Assembly: GCF_000002425.4 (NCBI RefSeq)
Contig: NC_037263.1
Location: 6,572,959-6,636,958, forward strand
Length of the DNA stretch: 64,000 nt
Origin: Physcomitrium patens
Taxonomy: Eukaryota; Streptophyta; Bryopsida; Funariales; Funariaceae
Reading direction: 5' to 3'
The notes beneath the pieces are model-generated. The model ran no database searches, was not told the origin of the DNA, and was given only the letters and a program-made list of their open reading frames with translations. Position 1 is the first letter of the stretch, and every line of letters begins with the position of its first letter. The translations under genes and the position numbers were made by a program. Positions 1 to 11,299 of this stretch are shown in pieces.

Positions 1-648
1 GGGGGAGTCGATTCCGGATCTAAGACAGAAGATTGAAGAAATTCAGAGGATAAGATTAGGAAAATAGTTTTAAGGGGGGAGAAGTTTTTGAAGAGGATTA
101 GAGAGAGAGAGGAGCTTCATGCTTTGGGTCGGGGAAAAAAAGAGATAGAATTTGAATTTTTCTTCTTCGTAGAGTTTTGGGATGACTGAGGCAATCGCTG
201 CTGAAGTCAGTATTGTAATGGTGAATCGAGATTTTTAATGAAGTGGGTTTGAATACTCTTGACTGTTTTGTCCAATCGAATTACGTCTGTGATTGAAGGA
301 TTGAAAGGGTGTCTATAGGATTGAGTATGCAGAGTGAATGAAAATTATTGAGTTAATCTAACAAGACAGTCAGTGGATACAAGATCGTAAGTACAAATCG
401 ATATTGAAGATTATCAGTTTGGATTGTTCGGGATTCTTTGTAACGTCTAGAGACCTACGGATTGGGACAAAAAGGACTTCGACAAGCAGTCGAAGAGCAT
501 CCGTATAGATTTACGGTACATTGTTGCAGTCGTTTATATTTCGATAGTCAAAAACTGATAGACTGCTTGACTATCGGTGAATCTCCATACTACCTTCTAC
601 AGCCATACGCCCAGCGCGTTCTCGAGCAGGAAAGCACGTAATACGATA
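1..648 (+). repeat. Element A 5' LTR, 3' portion only
   Basis: This stretch aligns end to end with 7101-7748, also 648 bases, with scattered substitutions. The start of the LTR lies left of the window. Its end (ATACGATA) corresponds to ATACGACA in the 3' copy, so the terminal CA has mutated to TA. The candidate primer-binding site follows five bases later. Confidence 0.88.
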
Positions 649-653
649 TAAAG

Positions 654-670
654 TGGTGAACCCGACGTGA
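654..670 (+). other. Element A primer-binding site candidate
   Basis: TGGTGAACCCGACGTGA begins five bases after the LTR end. It starts with TGG, the complement of a tRNA CCA tail, and lies where a primer site must be. I could not match it confidently to a particular tRNA. Confidence 0.55.
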
Positions 671-881
671 AAGCTTGAAGTAGAAGGTATTGGATTTTGG
701 TTGATTTTATCTTTATTTTATGGAAAACGAAAATAAAAATTTTGAAGGATTTTTGGGAGGAGTTTCTGGTAGGGAGTCTTCTAAAGGACAAGGTATGCAC
801 ATGGATCCGTCTATTGCTAGTTTGTTTCAAGCCTTCTCATTGTCAATGCAGCAATAGCAAAGCAATGATCGAAAGGAAGCT

Positions 882-2570
882 TTGGCAACCAAAGCATTGC
901 AAGCAGTGGTCAATAAAATTGATCAATTTGATGGGAGGAATATTTCAAGGTATTTAAGATGTTATGTTCGTGAAATGGAATTAAATCGGATTTCTGAGAA
1001 GAAAATGGTTGCACTATTTGGACTTGCCACGATACCGGAGATAAGAAACCACATTACATCGATTACGGATCGTTATGGGAATTCATGGGAGGATTTTTCA
1101 CATGCATTGAAAGACGAATATTTCTTGGAAGATGCTGATCGCGTTACTAAGAAGCTGTTCTGGGATGGATTGAACGGCCCAATAAGAATTTGCAAGCAAC
1201 AGAGCTACTAAGGGAATTTGAGAGGCAGTACTCTCAATTGTCGAAGGTAGAAAAATTGACATTGGAGGCGAATAAAGTTGATCTATTTCTTCAAGCTGCT
1301 GATGGAGAATTGCAAGAGAAATTAGAACCCCTTCTTAAAGACAAAGAAGAAGATGAAGGATTGACAACGAAGTAGAAGAACGTTGAAGATGCGGTGGGGT
1401 TGCTTACAAAAAAAGAAAGGAGGAAGGATAGGAGCAATATTCCGAAAACAATACAAGCACCCAAAGCTCCAGTACGTACAACACCACCAACAATGCCTAC
1501 AGTTCAACCTTCAACGTTCTTATCAAAGAAAGCAGATATCGGGATAGAAGAAATTATACGAGGAATGCGAGATCTTTAAATCAAATTGGCAAGACTTGAA
1601 GAAAATACTTCTATAAACAATTCGAAGAATGTTTCAAAACAAGGATATGTACAAAGATGCATTTGGTGTGATGATGCTTCACACACTAGAAAAGATTGCA
1701 ATGAATTTAATAATATGATACGGCAGGGAATTATTTGCTGGAAAGATGGGAAGATAGCATTGAAAAATAGAGAGGATCTTCTTCAAACCAATTTTGGCAA
1801 GGGAGGAATGAGAACATTGGTTCAAGATTATCTAAAAGAGCATGAAACAACAGCACGAGAAAGTGCAAGTTATGGTGCTAGAGTAGATGTCGAAATTGGT
1901 GGAAGTACGAAAACTAGTGAGTTTTGGGCTTCTGCCGTTTCTACAATGCAAGAAGGGAAATTACCTCGAGAAGCGTTATTAAAAACTGCAGCTACAATAC
2001 GAGGTAGAACAGGTTGGGAGGATCCTGTTGAGTCTCTTTCAATTCATGCATATATTGCTAAGAGCCAACATGAAGCTTTGATGGAAGAAAAGAGACGAGG
2101 AAATTTTGATGATACTAGAGAAGGAAATTCTTCTAAGAAGCAAACTCGAGGAGACAAGGCTCGGGAGGCAGCTTCACAAGAATTATCTGTAAAAGATACC
2201 TCAGCATCATTGGGAGAAAAAACAACGGAGACAAAAAATAAAGGCAAATCAATTGCTTATAAGCTACTTTCTGACATTGAAGCGTCAACAAATTTGAAAG
2301 AAATGCTAGAAGAACGTATATCAAACGCTAAGGTGGAATTCACATTGAAAGAAGTCTTGGAAATTGCAAAGAAGGAGTTTCATGATGTCATCATTGACAG
2401 CATTAAGCGAAAGAGGCAATTGATGGGCAAAACTGGAATGAGTCATGCTATTGATGCAAGAATATGTGGAGTTGAAGAAGAGGTTGATATTGGTTACAAG
2501 CAACCAACAAATGAGAAGAATGGGTATAATCAACGAGTACGTTATGAAGGTTCTAGTGACAAGAAAAGGG
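882..2570 (+). pseudogene. Element A gag region (capsid-like plus CCHC zinc knuckle), broken
   Basis: Structural protein of the retrotransposon, which would package element RNA in the cytoplasm. The remains lie in several frames (882-1211, 1190-1375, 1394-1579, then from 1586). The first part carries a retrotransposon-gag-like segment (VREMELNR, SWEDFSHALKDEYFLEDADR) followed by FERQYSQLSKVEKLTLEANK. Near 1650-1700 there is an intact zinc knuckle of form CX2CX4HX4C (CIWCDDASHTRKDC). The region after it is long, charged and low in recognisable domains. Frameshifts near 1200 and a stop at about 1375 break what was probably one gag-pol frame. Confidence 0.75.
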
Positions 2571-2589
2571 AAACTTTGAGCCATTATAC

Positions 2590-2960
2590 TCGGAAACATT
2601 GGACAAGGACAATTACTGAGGTATTGGTGAAAGTAGGAGATATAGAAGAACCAATAGTTGCTTTAGTCGACCATGGTTCTGAAATAAATCTCATGTCTAA
2701 AGATCTTTATAAGAAGCAAAAATGGCCAATTGATATGGAACATGGATGGGCAATTTGAGCAGCTAATAACACACGGGGCGAATTATATGGAGCTTGTCCA
2801 GATGTCAAAATTCGGATTGGGGATGTTGCGACGGAGCAACATTTCTTTGTTCAGGATACAACGTCTTATCCATTGATTTTAGGACAACCTTATATTACAG
2901 CAACACGGATGGAAACAAAAGTACTTAATGATGGTTCTACTTATGCAAGGGTACGTAGCG
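2590..2960 (+). pseudogene. Element A aspartic protease region with D-H-G active-site motif
   Basis: Retropepsin-like domain that would cleave the polyprotein. The motif is ALVDHGSEINLMS at about 2655-2700, where most retroelement proteases have D-S-G or D-T-G. A TGA at 2756-2758 ends the frame, and the rest of the domain continues from about 2790 to 2960 in another ORF (LGQPYITATRM). The first Asp and the Gly of the triad are present. The His replacement looks like a feature of the family rather than recent decay, but I cannot test that here. Confidence 0.65.
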
Positions 2961-3126
2961 AGGATGGGAGGAAAGCTGTACAATTTCTAATAGTACCTCC
3001 TAATCATGAACGGAATCGAGATAGGTTGAAGGAGAAACCATTGCCAAAGATTGTTGAAGGATTTAAGGATTTTGGGGAGGTACCACTGTTAAGCGAGATT
3101 ATGGAGGTACAAAAGAGGAGGTACCC

Positions 3127-5146
3127 TTGCGAGATGAAGGTGCCTTTGATGCGAGTTTTATTAGTATATTGGAGAATGGAAATATTATGTATAAAAAAGT
3201 TGATGATTTTAAAAAAAAAGAAAGAAAAAGATTATATAATATTGAAGAACAATTACGCAAGATAGGTACATTACAAGATGATGAGAGGATTTTGGATGTT
3301 TATGAAGAAAATGGACTGGAAGACTCATTGGAATTGATTACATCTATTGGATTAGGGGATAATGATAAGATTGTTGAGATTCATTCGAGAGAGGTTTATA
3401 CCATGCTTGAATCTTTTCAAGCACCAGAAGTCACAGTAGAGACGAGATATAAAACGGCAGATAAGAAGGTAAAGCCTGTTGTCGGACCATTACCTGAAGA
3501 TTCTAAAGAACAAATGGGAGAAGCATCAAAAGAAGCAAGTTTAAGAGATCCAATGAGTATTGGACATCAGTTTACTAAAGAGACTTTTGAAGAATTGAAG
3601 ATTGGTTCTGATGGTTCTTTATTGCCGGAGGAAATTACTTGCTTCAAAAAGATGTTGGCTAAACAAGGTAGATCATTTGCCTTTGAATCTCATGAAATTG
3701 GGTGTGTGGATCCAAATATTGTAACACCTATGGTTATCTTCACTGTACCACATGTACCTTGGAATTTAAGACCGATTCGAGTACCGAGGGCACATTTATC
3801 TAAATTGGTTGAGCTATTAAAAAAAAAGATAAAGATGAAAATATTGGAACCTTCATTTGCGCCGTATTTTAGTCGATGGTTTACGGTACCTAAGAAGAAT
3901 GGGTCACTACGGTTTATTCAAGATATGCAACCGGTGAATGCAGTAACTGTCAGAAATACAGGAATTGGACCTATTGTGGATGAATTTGTTGAGGCATTTG
4001 CTGGAAGGGTGATCTATTCAATGGGTGACTTGTATTCAGGTTATGATCAATTTCAACTTGCCGGAGGAAGTAGAGATATGACAACAATGAGGACACCACT
4101 TGGATTGGTTAGAATGTGCACTCTTCCTCAAGGCACGACCAACTCAGTTGCGCATATGATGAATGGGATGAATAAGGTATTGAGAGATTTTATTCTGAAA
4201 AAGACTATGCCTTTTCTGAATGATGTTCCTATAAAAGGGTGTAGAGAAGGAGACAAGGATGAAACTTTAGATACGAGGGGATGTTGCAAATATGTTGTTG
4301 ATCATATACAAGATTGTGAAAAGATTTTAACTCGGCTTGGAGAAGTTCATCTTACATTATCGGGTATGAAGTCCGTATTTGGAGTACGAGAGGTTGTAAT
4401 TGTTGGACATTTATGTGGATCTTACGGAAGAAAACCAGTCCGACTAAAGTTGATGCAATTGGAAGGATGAAAGAGGATTGTGATTCTTTAATAGAAGTTC
4501 GCAGGTTTTTGGGTGCATGTGTATTTTATCGAATCTGGATCCTTCATTTTGCTCACATAGCGGATCCATTATATGAACTGTTATGTAAGGGTTATCGATT
4601 TAAATGGAAAGAAAGGCATATTCAGGCAATGCAAAGATTGAAGAAATTATTGATGTCACCTCCAATATTGAGGAAGGTTGATTAAAAGTGCAATAGACCA
4701 GTGATTCTTACTGTGGACGCTAGTCCAATTGCCATCGGATGGACTGTGGGCCAAGATGATTCCAGTGGGAATAGATTTGCAGTTCGGTTTGAAGCTAAAG
4801 TTTTAAGTATTTGTCACCGTGCATATTCGCAAGTCAAAAGAGAACTTTGGAGAGTCATTTCGGCTATGAAAGCTGAAAAGGACTATTTGATTGGGCAATA
4901 GTAGTAATTGAAACAGATTGCTTACCATTGCTTGGAATGATTATTAACTGTTCAACGCCAAATATTACAATGTTGAGATGGATTGCTTATATTAAGTCAC
5001 TAAATCCAGAATTTAAGCATATCACTGGGAAGAACAATTTAGTAGCAGACATGCTATCTCGAGCAAGATACAAGAGGGAGGACGAAATGGTTGAAGACAT
5101 TGATGACGTCGGATTGAAATTTTATTCAATATCAAATCTCAACTGA
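3127..5146 (+). pseudogene. Element A reverse transcriptase and RNase H, broken
   Basis: RT copies element RNA into DNA. Recognisable blocks: WNLRPIRVPRAHLSKLVELL, SRWFTVPKKNGSLRFIQD, YSMGDLYSGYDQFQ (first catalytic Asp region), TPLGLVRMCTLPQGTTNS, then MPFLNDVPIKG. The last block is the palm motif; it reads LND where the family pattern should be LDD, so one metal-binding Asp is Asn. The connection and RNase H follow in separate ORFs (4413-4685, 4701-4901, 4928-5146), with TVDASPIAIGW, VKRELW and HITGKNNLVADMLSR as landmarks. A long acidic spacer lies between protease and RT (3127-3560). Confidence 0.8.
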
Positions 5147-5329
5147 GAAGACAAGCTATTTCTTGAAGAATCTTATGAAGGAGAATTATTGGATATTGGT
5201 CATTACTTGAATACCTTGACTAAGCAGGAGAATTGATCTACAAAAAAATTCAAACAAATAAGAAAAAAAATATATGGATTTTTACTTTGAGATGGATTCT
5301 TATGGAAGAGACCAAAGAAAGGAATTGAG

Positions 5330-6565
5330 ATGCCACAGCGAGTGATAGGCAAAAAGAAAGAAAAACTAAAATTATTAAAGGAGTTTCATGATAGTTTATG
5401 GGCAGGGCATAGAGGAATCTGGGCTACTTTTGCTAAACTCAAGGAACGATATTGGTGGAAAAATATGTATCGAGATGTGCTTTCATTTGTAGAGTCATGT
5501 GAAATCTGTCAATCATATTCTAATATCTGACATCGAGATGGTGTTCATCCTACGTATCCTCTGGCTATTCATTTTAAATGGGTTGTTGATTTGGTTATTA
5601 TGCCGGTTGGATTATGGCAGATGAGATATTTGGTTTTAGCTCGTGAAAATTTATCAAATCAAGTAGAAGGAAGAGCATTGAGGATAAAATCTACAGAGGG
5701 GATTTGTAGGTTTTTGCTTGAAGATGTCATTTGCCGTTATGGGTGCGTATGAAAAATCACTGCAGGTCGTGGAGAATTAAATGCACAAGAAGCTCGTAAG
5801 TTCTTTGAAAGATGTGGAGTTAAAGTATCACTGACTATTACTTATAATCGGGAAGGAAATGCAAAAAGCGAACGCGGTCATCCGCCGATTGTGAAAGCAT
5901 TGGTTAAAGCTTGTAATGGGAAAGTTAAAGAGTGGCCTCGGCTTTTGACATTTGCATTATAGGCTGATCGAACAACACATAGTTCGGTGATAGGATATAT
6001 GCTAGTAGAACTTATGACAGGTCAAAAATCAATTATGCCGATTGAAGAAAAGGTACTTACTTGGAGTATGCTACCATGGGAAGATGGATTGACAAGAGAA
6101 GAACTTCTGGCTATTAGGATTCGACAATTGGAGCAAAGAACGAAAGATGTCCAGATAGCATTGGAAAGGTTAAAAAGAGCTAGATTACAAAACAAGGCGC
6201 AATTCGATAAGCAACATTGATTGAGACCAACAGCAATCGAGGAAGGTAACTAGGTACTTGTTTATGACAATAGTTTGGATAATCAACATAGTACCTTGCG
6301 GAAATTCTCAAAACGTTGGTTTGGACCATATGTGGTAACAATAGTTCATGATAATGCGACTTACTCGTTACGGGAGTTAGATGGTACAAAATTGAAAATA
6401 CCAATTGCAGGGAAGCGAGTAAAAATATTTAAACGAAGACACGCAGAGATGAATATGGAAGACCATAATGAAGGTATAGAAATTCAGCAGCAAGAAGATG
6501 AAAGTGATTTGGATAATGAAGGTGACGAAGACGAACAAGACAAAGACATAGAGGATATATTTTGA
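5330..6565 (+). pseudogene. Element A integrase region, broken
   Basis: Integrase would insert the DNA copy into the chromosome. An HHCC zinc domain is visible at 5380-5520 (FHDSLWAGHRG, then CEICQSY). The catalytic core at about 5560-5960 is interrupted by several stops: the fragments WVVDLVIMP and ITAGRGELNAQEARKFF can be read between them. The C-terminal part (5987-6565) contains VLVYD- and FGPYVV-like segments typical of the gypsy integrase tail and ends in a highly acidic D/E-rich stretch (residues after NMEDHNEG). No chromodomain is apparent. Confidence 0.7.
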
Positions 6566-6610
6566 ATCAAACAGCAATTGGGTAAATTGGTGCATACCGG
6601 AGGATGCACA

Positions 6611-6632
6611 GGTTCAGAGGAGGTGGATGTCG
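6611..6632 (+). other. Element A polypurine tract
   Basis: A purine-rich stretch (GGTTCAGAGGAGGTGGATG) ends just before the TGTTG start of the 3' LTR, the expected place for plus-strand priming. Confidence 0.6.
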
Positions 6633-7748
6633 TGTTGTAACACGAGTATACCGTGAAAATATAAAGAAAAGAGACTTTTATTAATGTTCAATTACCTCGA
6701 ATATTGGGAGCAACGACCAACTCCAATGCAAATACTGAGTGGCCAGGTTTAGTCACCCCGTTACAGTCAGCCGGGGCATACTAAAATGCTCCGTTCGATT
6801 CCAATAACGGGAGTCACCAAGAAGGGAAAGGACCAATTTATGTGACGGGTGAGCCTGGTTCAAAGAGCCAATTGGATCTAATTTCGAGAATCCAATCCAG
6901 GTCCTCTTACCCAATATGAGACCTGAATTGGTCGGGCGACTCAATGTGGACTCGAGTACGGGGTTTCGATTTTGTTTCAGCGTGCCCTGTTCTTTGTGCC
7001 GTTTCAGGGAATGTTGTTTGCGGTCAATAGATCTCTTAAAGGTAAAAATGGAGGAGAAAGCCTTGATGACGAGAGCCAATTCCGGATCTAAGCTCTGACG
7101 GCGGGAGCTAATTCTGGATCTAAGATGGAAGATTGAAGAAATTCAGAGGATAAGGTTAGGGGAATAGTTTTTGGGGGGGGGAAGTTTTTGAAGAGGATTA
7201 GAGAGGGAGAGGAGCTTCATGCTTTGGGTCGGGGAAGGAAAGAGATAGAATTTGGATTTTTCTTCTTCGTAGAGTTTTGAGACGACTGAGGCAATCGCTG
7301 CTGAAGTCAGTATTGTAATGGTGAATCGAGATTTTTAATGAAGTGGGTTTGAATACTCTTGACTGTTTTGTGAAATCAAATTATGTCTGTGATTGAAGGA
7401 TTAAAAGGGTGTTTATAGGATTGAGTATGCAGAGTGAATGAAAATTATTGAGTTAATCTAACAAGATAGTCAGTGGATATAAGATCGTAAGTACAAATCG
7501 ATATTGAAGATTATCAGTTTGGATTGTTCGGGATTCTCTGTAACGTCTAGAGACCTACGGATTGGGACAAAAAGGACTTCGACAAGCAGTCGAAGAGCAT
7601 CCGTATAGATTTACGGTACATTGTTGCAGTCGTTTATATTTCGGTAGTCAAAAACTGATAGACTGCTTGACTATCGGTGAATCTCCATACTACCTTCTAC
7701 AGCTAGACGCTCGGCGCATTCTCGAGCAGGAAAGCACATAATACGACA
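6633..7748 (+). repeat. Element A 3' LTR, complete (1116 bp)
   Basis: Starts TGTTGTAACACG after the polypurine tract and ends CACATAATACGACA. The last 648 bases match window positions 1-648. It contains a local duplication: GAGCCAATTCCGGATCTAAG near 7073 is followed by GAGCTAATTCTGGATCTAAG near 7105. The short ORFs inside it have no coding character. Confidence 0.85.
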
Positions 7749-9720
7749 ATGGGTAGGATTCTTTTTCCAATTAGTCTAATATTGGTTCTTTGGAATTCAT
7801 CCTTCTTAGAAGATCTTTCAACGAAATGGATATTTCTCAAAACTATGTAATAAACGAAACAGCTTGAAACGGAATAGAAGCCTCCACAATCGGTACTTCA
7901 TTAGGATCCATAACCGATTTAGGTCTTACACTAAGTAAAGGACCTATTTCAGGACCTAGATTAAATTGCTCCATAATTGGGTCCAATTAGCCCTTCGCTT
8001 CAGGATCATCCAAATGTTGAATTGGTCCGTTCTCTTTTTGCTGACTTCTTGTAAGGACAGCTTGGACTACTTCTACCCGATGAACTGGTGAATCTTGAGG
8101 ATCTTGATTTAACTCCTCTATTGTTCCTTGGCTTTGAATCTGCTGATTTCGATTATTGAAATTAAACAAAGCATTATATTGTTGATAAGTATGTCCCAAC
8201 TACTTACAATTTACACATACTAGCATATAATTGTCACTAGCTTTGGAATTGAAGCATTCACTGGCATAATGACCAACATGTCTGTAACGAAAACAACGAA
8301 GTGGTCTTCTTGTACCTCCATCCAGCATATTAGGTGTCTCTACGAGTATGTACCTATTAGGCTAGTTCCATATAGGATTAGAAAATGATCCTAGTTGTTC
8401 CATTGGTATGGAAGGTACTTGATTTGATGACACCAGTGGAGCATATTGATGATACCTCTGCTGCTCTTTCCTGTAGTTCTGGGGGTTTGATGTAGACCCC
8501 TGATTAAAATTCGAACTTTTATAGTTATTGAATGTTTGATTTTGTCGATTAGATGGATTTCTATTCCATCCATACGTATTTTCTATTTGAACTTGATTGA
8601 CTTCCTATTGAGTCGGTGGAATCATGGTCTGATTACTAAATTGTTATTGCATTTGTAAATGCCATCAGTTTTAGGTAGGATCCTTTCCTCCGCAAAATGT
8701 ACATTAAATACCCGTTTGACTCGGTGATACACATTTCGTATCAAAATGACCTTATTCCTTACAATTATTACACCAAACATTAGGTCTCGTATTAGAAGGC
8801 CTATGTTGTTTTTTCTTATCTTTAGCCAAATTCAAAACTAATTCTTCCATCTTCTTTGTTAGATTCAATAACAAGGCTTCATTTGGATCTTTAACAGTCG
8901 CATTTGTGAACAATTCCATTTGTTGATAGGTTGGCGATGTAAAATAAGGTATCATCATTATTGGCACTATTGCTTAGAGTGGTGTAGCATTAATTGGTTG
9001 TTGCAAGATAACATTCTTCACATTGGATACAACCATTTGTGGATAATTACCCATCGACACATTTTCCGGTTGTATTTGTTGACTTCTTCAACTTGGAATC
9101 ATCATGGCCCCTACTATTAACAATTGATCATAATGACATTCTTCCTACACCTTTGTTCGTGCCAATAATGCTTCTACCATAGCTAGTTGAGCCTCTTTTA
9201 CAAATATTTTTAATTCTCGTGGATGCAATCTATTAATGAATATCGACAATATAAACACATTTGACATTTGATTATTTGACCATTTACAAAGTATATCTGC
9301 AATCCGGCCATAGTAGGACTCTACTGATTTTCTTGCAAATATCCTACTATTCATAAAACTCTTTCAAAGCCGATCTTCAAATCCAATCAATCTAAAGTGG
9401 GTTAAGAAGGTATTTCTCAAGGCCTCCCAATTGGAAAATCTATCCACTGGTTGCTGAATATACCATTCAAAAGTTGTAACTTTTAAAGTTGCTACCAACT
9501 ATGTCAACCAAATATCTTCAGTTCTACTATTATTAGTCATGCAAGTTGTCAAGAATTGAGATATATGGTGATCGAGATCAAAACTCGACCAACCACTAAA
9601 AGTAGATAATGGTGCCACACTTGTAGTTCGGTCTCCTACTACTCCCATTTGTACTGCAATTGGTACTTGTGGCACTCCCGCGGCCATTGATGTTATCACT
9701 GGTCTCTTTGATATTTAAAT
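7749..9720 (-). pseudogene. Element B gag (Ty3/gypsy type) with three zinc knuckles, truncated by element A
   Basis: Read on the minus strand from 9699. The capsid-like part has FSGWSSFDLDHHISQFL, then, after stops, SVESYYGRIADILCKW and FINRLHPRELKIFVKEAQ, a standard plant gypsy gag layout. A coiled or charged stretch (LLNLTKKMEELVLNLAKDKKK) precedes a zinc knuckle (CNNCKE-stop-GHFDTKC, near 8720-8765). A second knuckle CFRCRHVGHYASEC lies near 8250-8295 and a degenerate third, CVNCK-stop-LGHTYQQY, near 8180-8220. Several in-frame stops make it non-functional. The frame ends at 7749, exactly at the LTR edge of element A. Protease and pol are absent here and probably lie left of the window, beyond A. 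Confidence 0.78.
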
Positions 9721-9928
9721 TTGAATTTGAATTTTTCTTCCTTTGATTTTACTTGGACCCACAATTCTTTTTTGTCGTTCCCGTAGGATATTTCTTATGC
9801 ATAATCGCTCCCATCTTTCTTTTGCTTCTAGATTAATTCCTTGATAATCATTTCCTTCATGATTATCACTCATAATCTTTTATTCTTCTCATATAATCAA
9901 TTTCTAACATTTCATATTGTTATCATTT

Positions 9929-9945
9929 CCTCGGTAGTGGCGCCA
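9929..9945 (-). other. Element B primer-binding site candidate
   Basis: On the minus strand this reads TGGCGCCACTACCGAGG. It resembles the TGGCGCC-type primer sites of many plant gypsy elements. It lies upstream of gag and next to the presumed LTR. Confidence 0.6.
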
Positions 9946-9951
9946 AAATAT

Positions 9952-10690
9952 TGTTCTCGTTGTGTTCAAGTTTCAATATACCAAAGTAATTGTATTAATA
10001 GAGGTGGGTTCGAACACGGGAAAAGACTGGTTATATGAATTGGATCTATTAGTGTCACAATTGACTATACTCTAGCTATCTGAAATCAATTATCAAACTA
10101 CAAAACACCAAGGCTTACTACCTCCATCTTAATTTAACACATAATCCATTCTACGATTATCGATTCAACAATACTTCTATATTTTTATCAGTTCATCTCT
10201 CGATTATTCTCTTTGTGGTTTATATATATTCAATTATTGATCTCCAGCTTATTTATTATTTTCAATTTCTCAATTCATCACACAGAATTCAATATCTTTA
10301 CTTTAACACAACACAATTTGATAATCTCAATTCTACAGATCTTCTCCAAAACGATCAGTCCAAAATCATATTCTATAATATTCTAATTACAATTTCAACA
10401 ATACTTCTCTCAATCATAATTCTTTATAAGAAAAACAAAAAGAAGTAGCACTAAGCTTACCCCGGCTTATGACTCTCAATCTGGCTCTCCATCTCTCTTT
10501 CTTCAATTTCTTTATCCTACCCAAAAGATGAATCATGAGTCAGCGGATTCCAAAGGTTATGACTCTTTGAATTCTTAATCATTTATTCCACTAACATCCT
10601 ACTGTTACTAATTAAATTGCCTAACCATCAGTCTAATTTTCAAGGTTGTCAATAACCAACCAGTAACTTACCACAAAATTTATTTATTTA
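9952..10690 (-). repeat. Element B probable 5' LTR, outer end uncertain
   Basis: On the plus strand the inner end begins TGTTCTCGTTGTG at 9952, six bases from the primer site. The outer end is not resolved because the partner LTR is outside the window. The sequence is AT-rich and has no coding potential. The right boundary given is only an estimate. Confidence 0.4.
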
Positions 10691-11263
10691 TTCTACATGT
10701 ACATATTAAAAATTTTAAAAATTTTAAATTTGGAAGTTTTCTTAATAATTATCCTTCATGTATTTTTTAGTTTTAGAAACTTGTATCTAATAGAGCCATC
10801 AAATTTATATTTACTACATTTACACATTATTTTTTATTGTAATCATAATAGTTATTAACAAACCTTGTTATTGAAATAAATTGGAAAAAATTGTATGCAA
10901 CAGGGATATCTTTTGGAACTATGTTTATATCTACCGATGCATTGTTTCAAACATAATGTTCATCTCATTCATACTCTTGTATGCTTCTATGTAGTTTGCA
11001 TAAAGAAGTCTTATCTCAGTTGTATTTTTGAAGTCTAATTTCTTCCAAAAGACCATTAGTGATTGCTATGGAAGTTGGAGCCGCCTTTGCCAGAAAATTT
11101 GTAATCCAAATAAATATATTTCATAATTATTAACATTCAAAAAAATAATGATGAATTCATCAAATATATATTGGTCAAATTTTGGTCTATAAAAAGTATA
11201 TTTTGACAAATAAATAAATAAATAAATGAATAAAAATAATAATATAAGAACGATGAAAAAAAA

Positions 11264-11299
<36 letters not shown>

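Larger units (their letters stand above)
1..7748 (+). mobile_element. Element A: atypical Ty3/gypsy LTR retrotransposon, decayed, 5' end outside window
   Basis: Order on the + strand is partial 5' LTR, primer site, gag, protease, reverse transcriptase with RNase H, integrase, polypurine tract, 3' LTR. The polyprotein is broken into about a dozen ORFs by stops and frameshifts, so the copy is dead. The two LTR copies can be compared over 648 bases and differ at roughly 5 percent of positions by eye, which indicates an old insertion. The protein is unlike ordinary plant chromoviruses: the protease has D-H-G, the RT palm motif is of the FLDD/PIKG type, and no chromodomain is seen. I recall this type from moss genomes, and a related type from basidiomycete fungi; both are memory-based and unchecked. 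Confidence 0.85.

Noticed and set aside
6753..7079. Minus-strand ORF of 108 codons in the element A LTR
   Set aside because: It lies wholly in the LTR and is antisense to the element; no domain.
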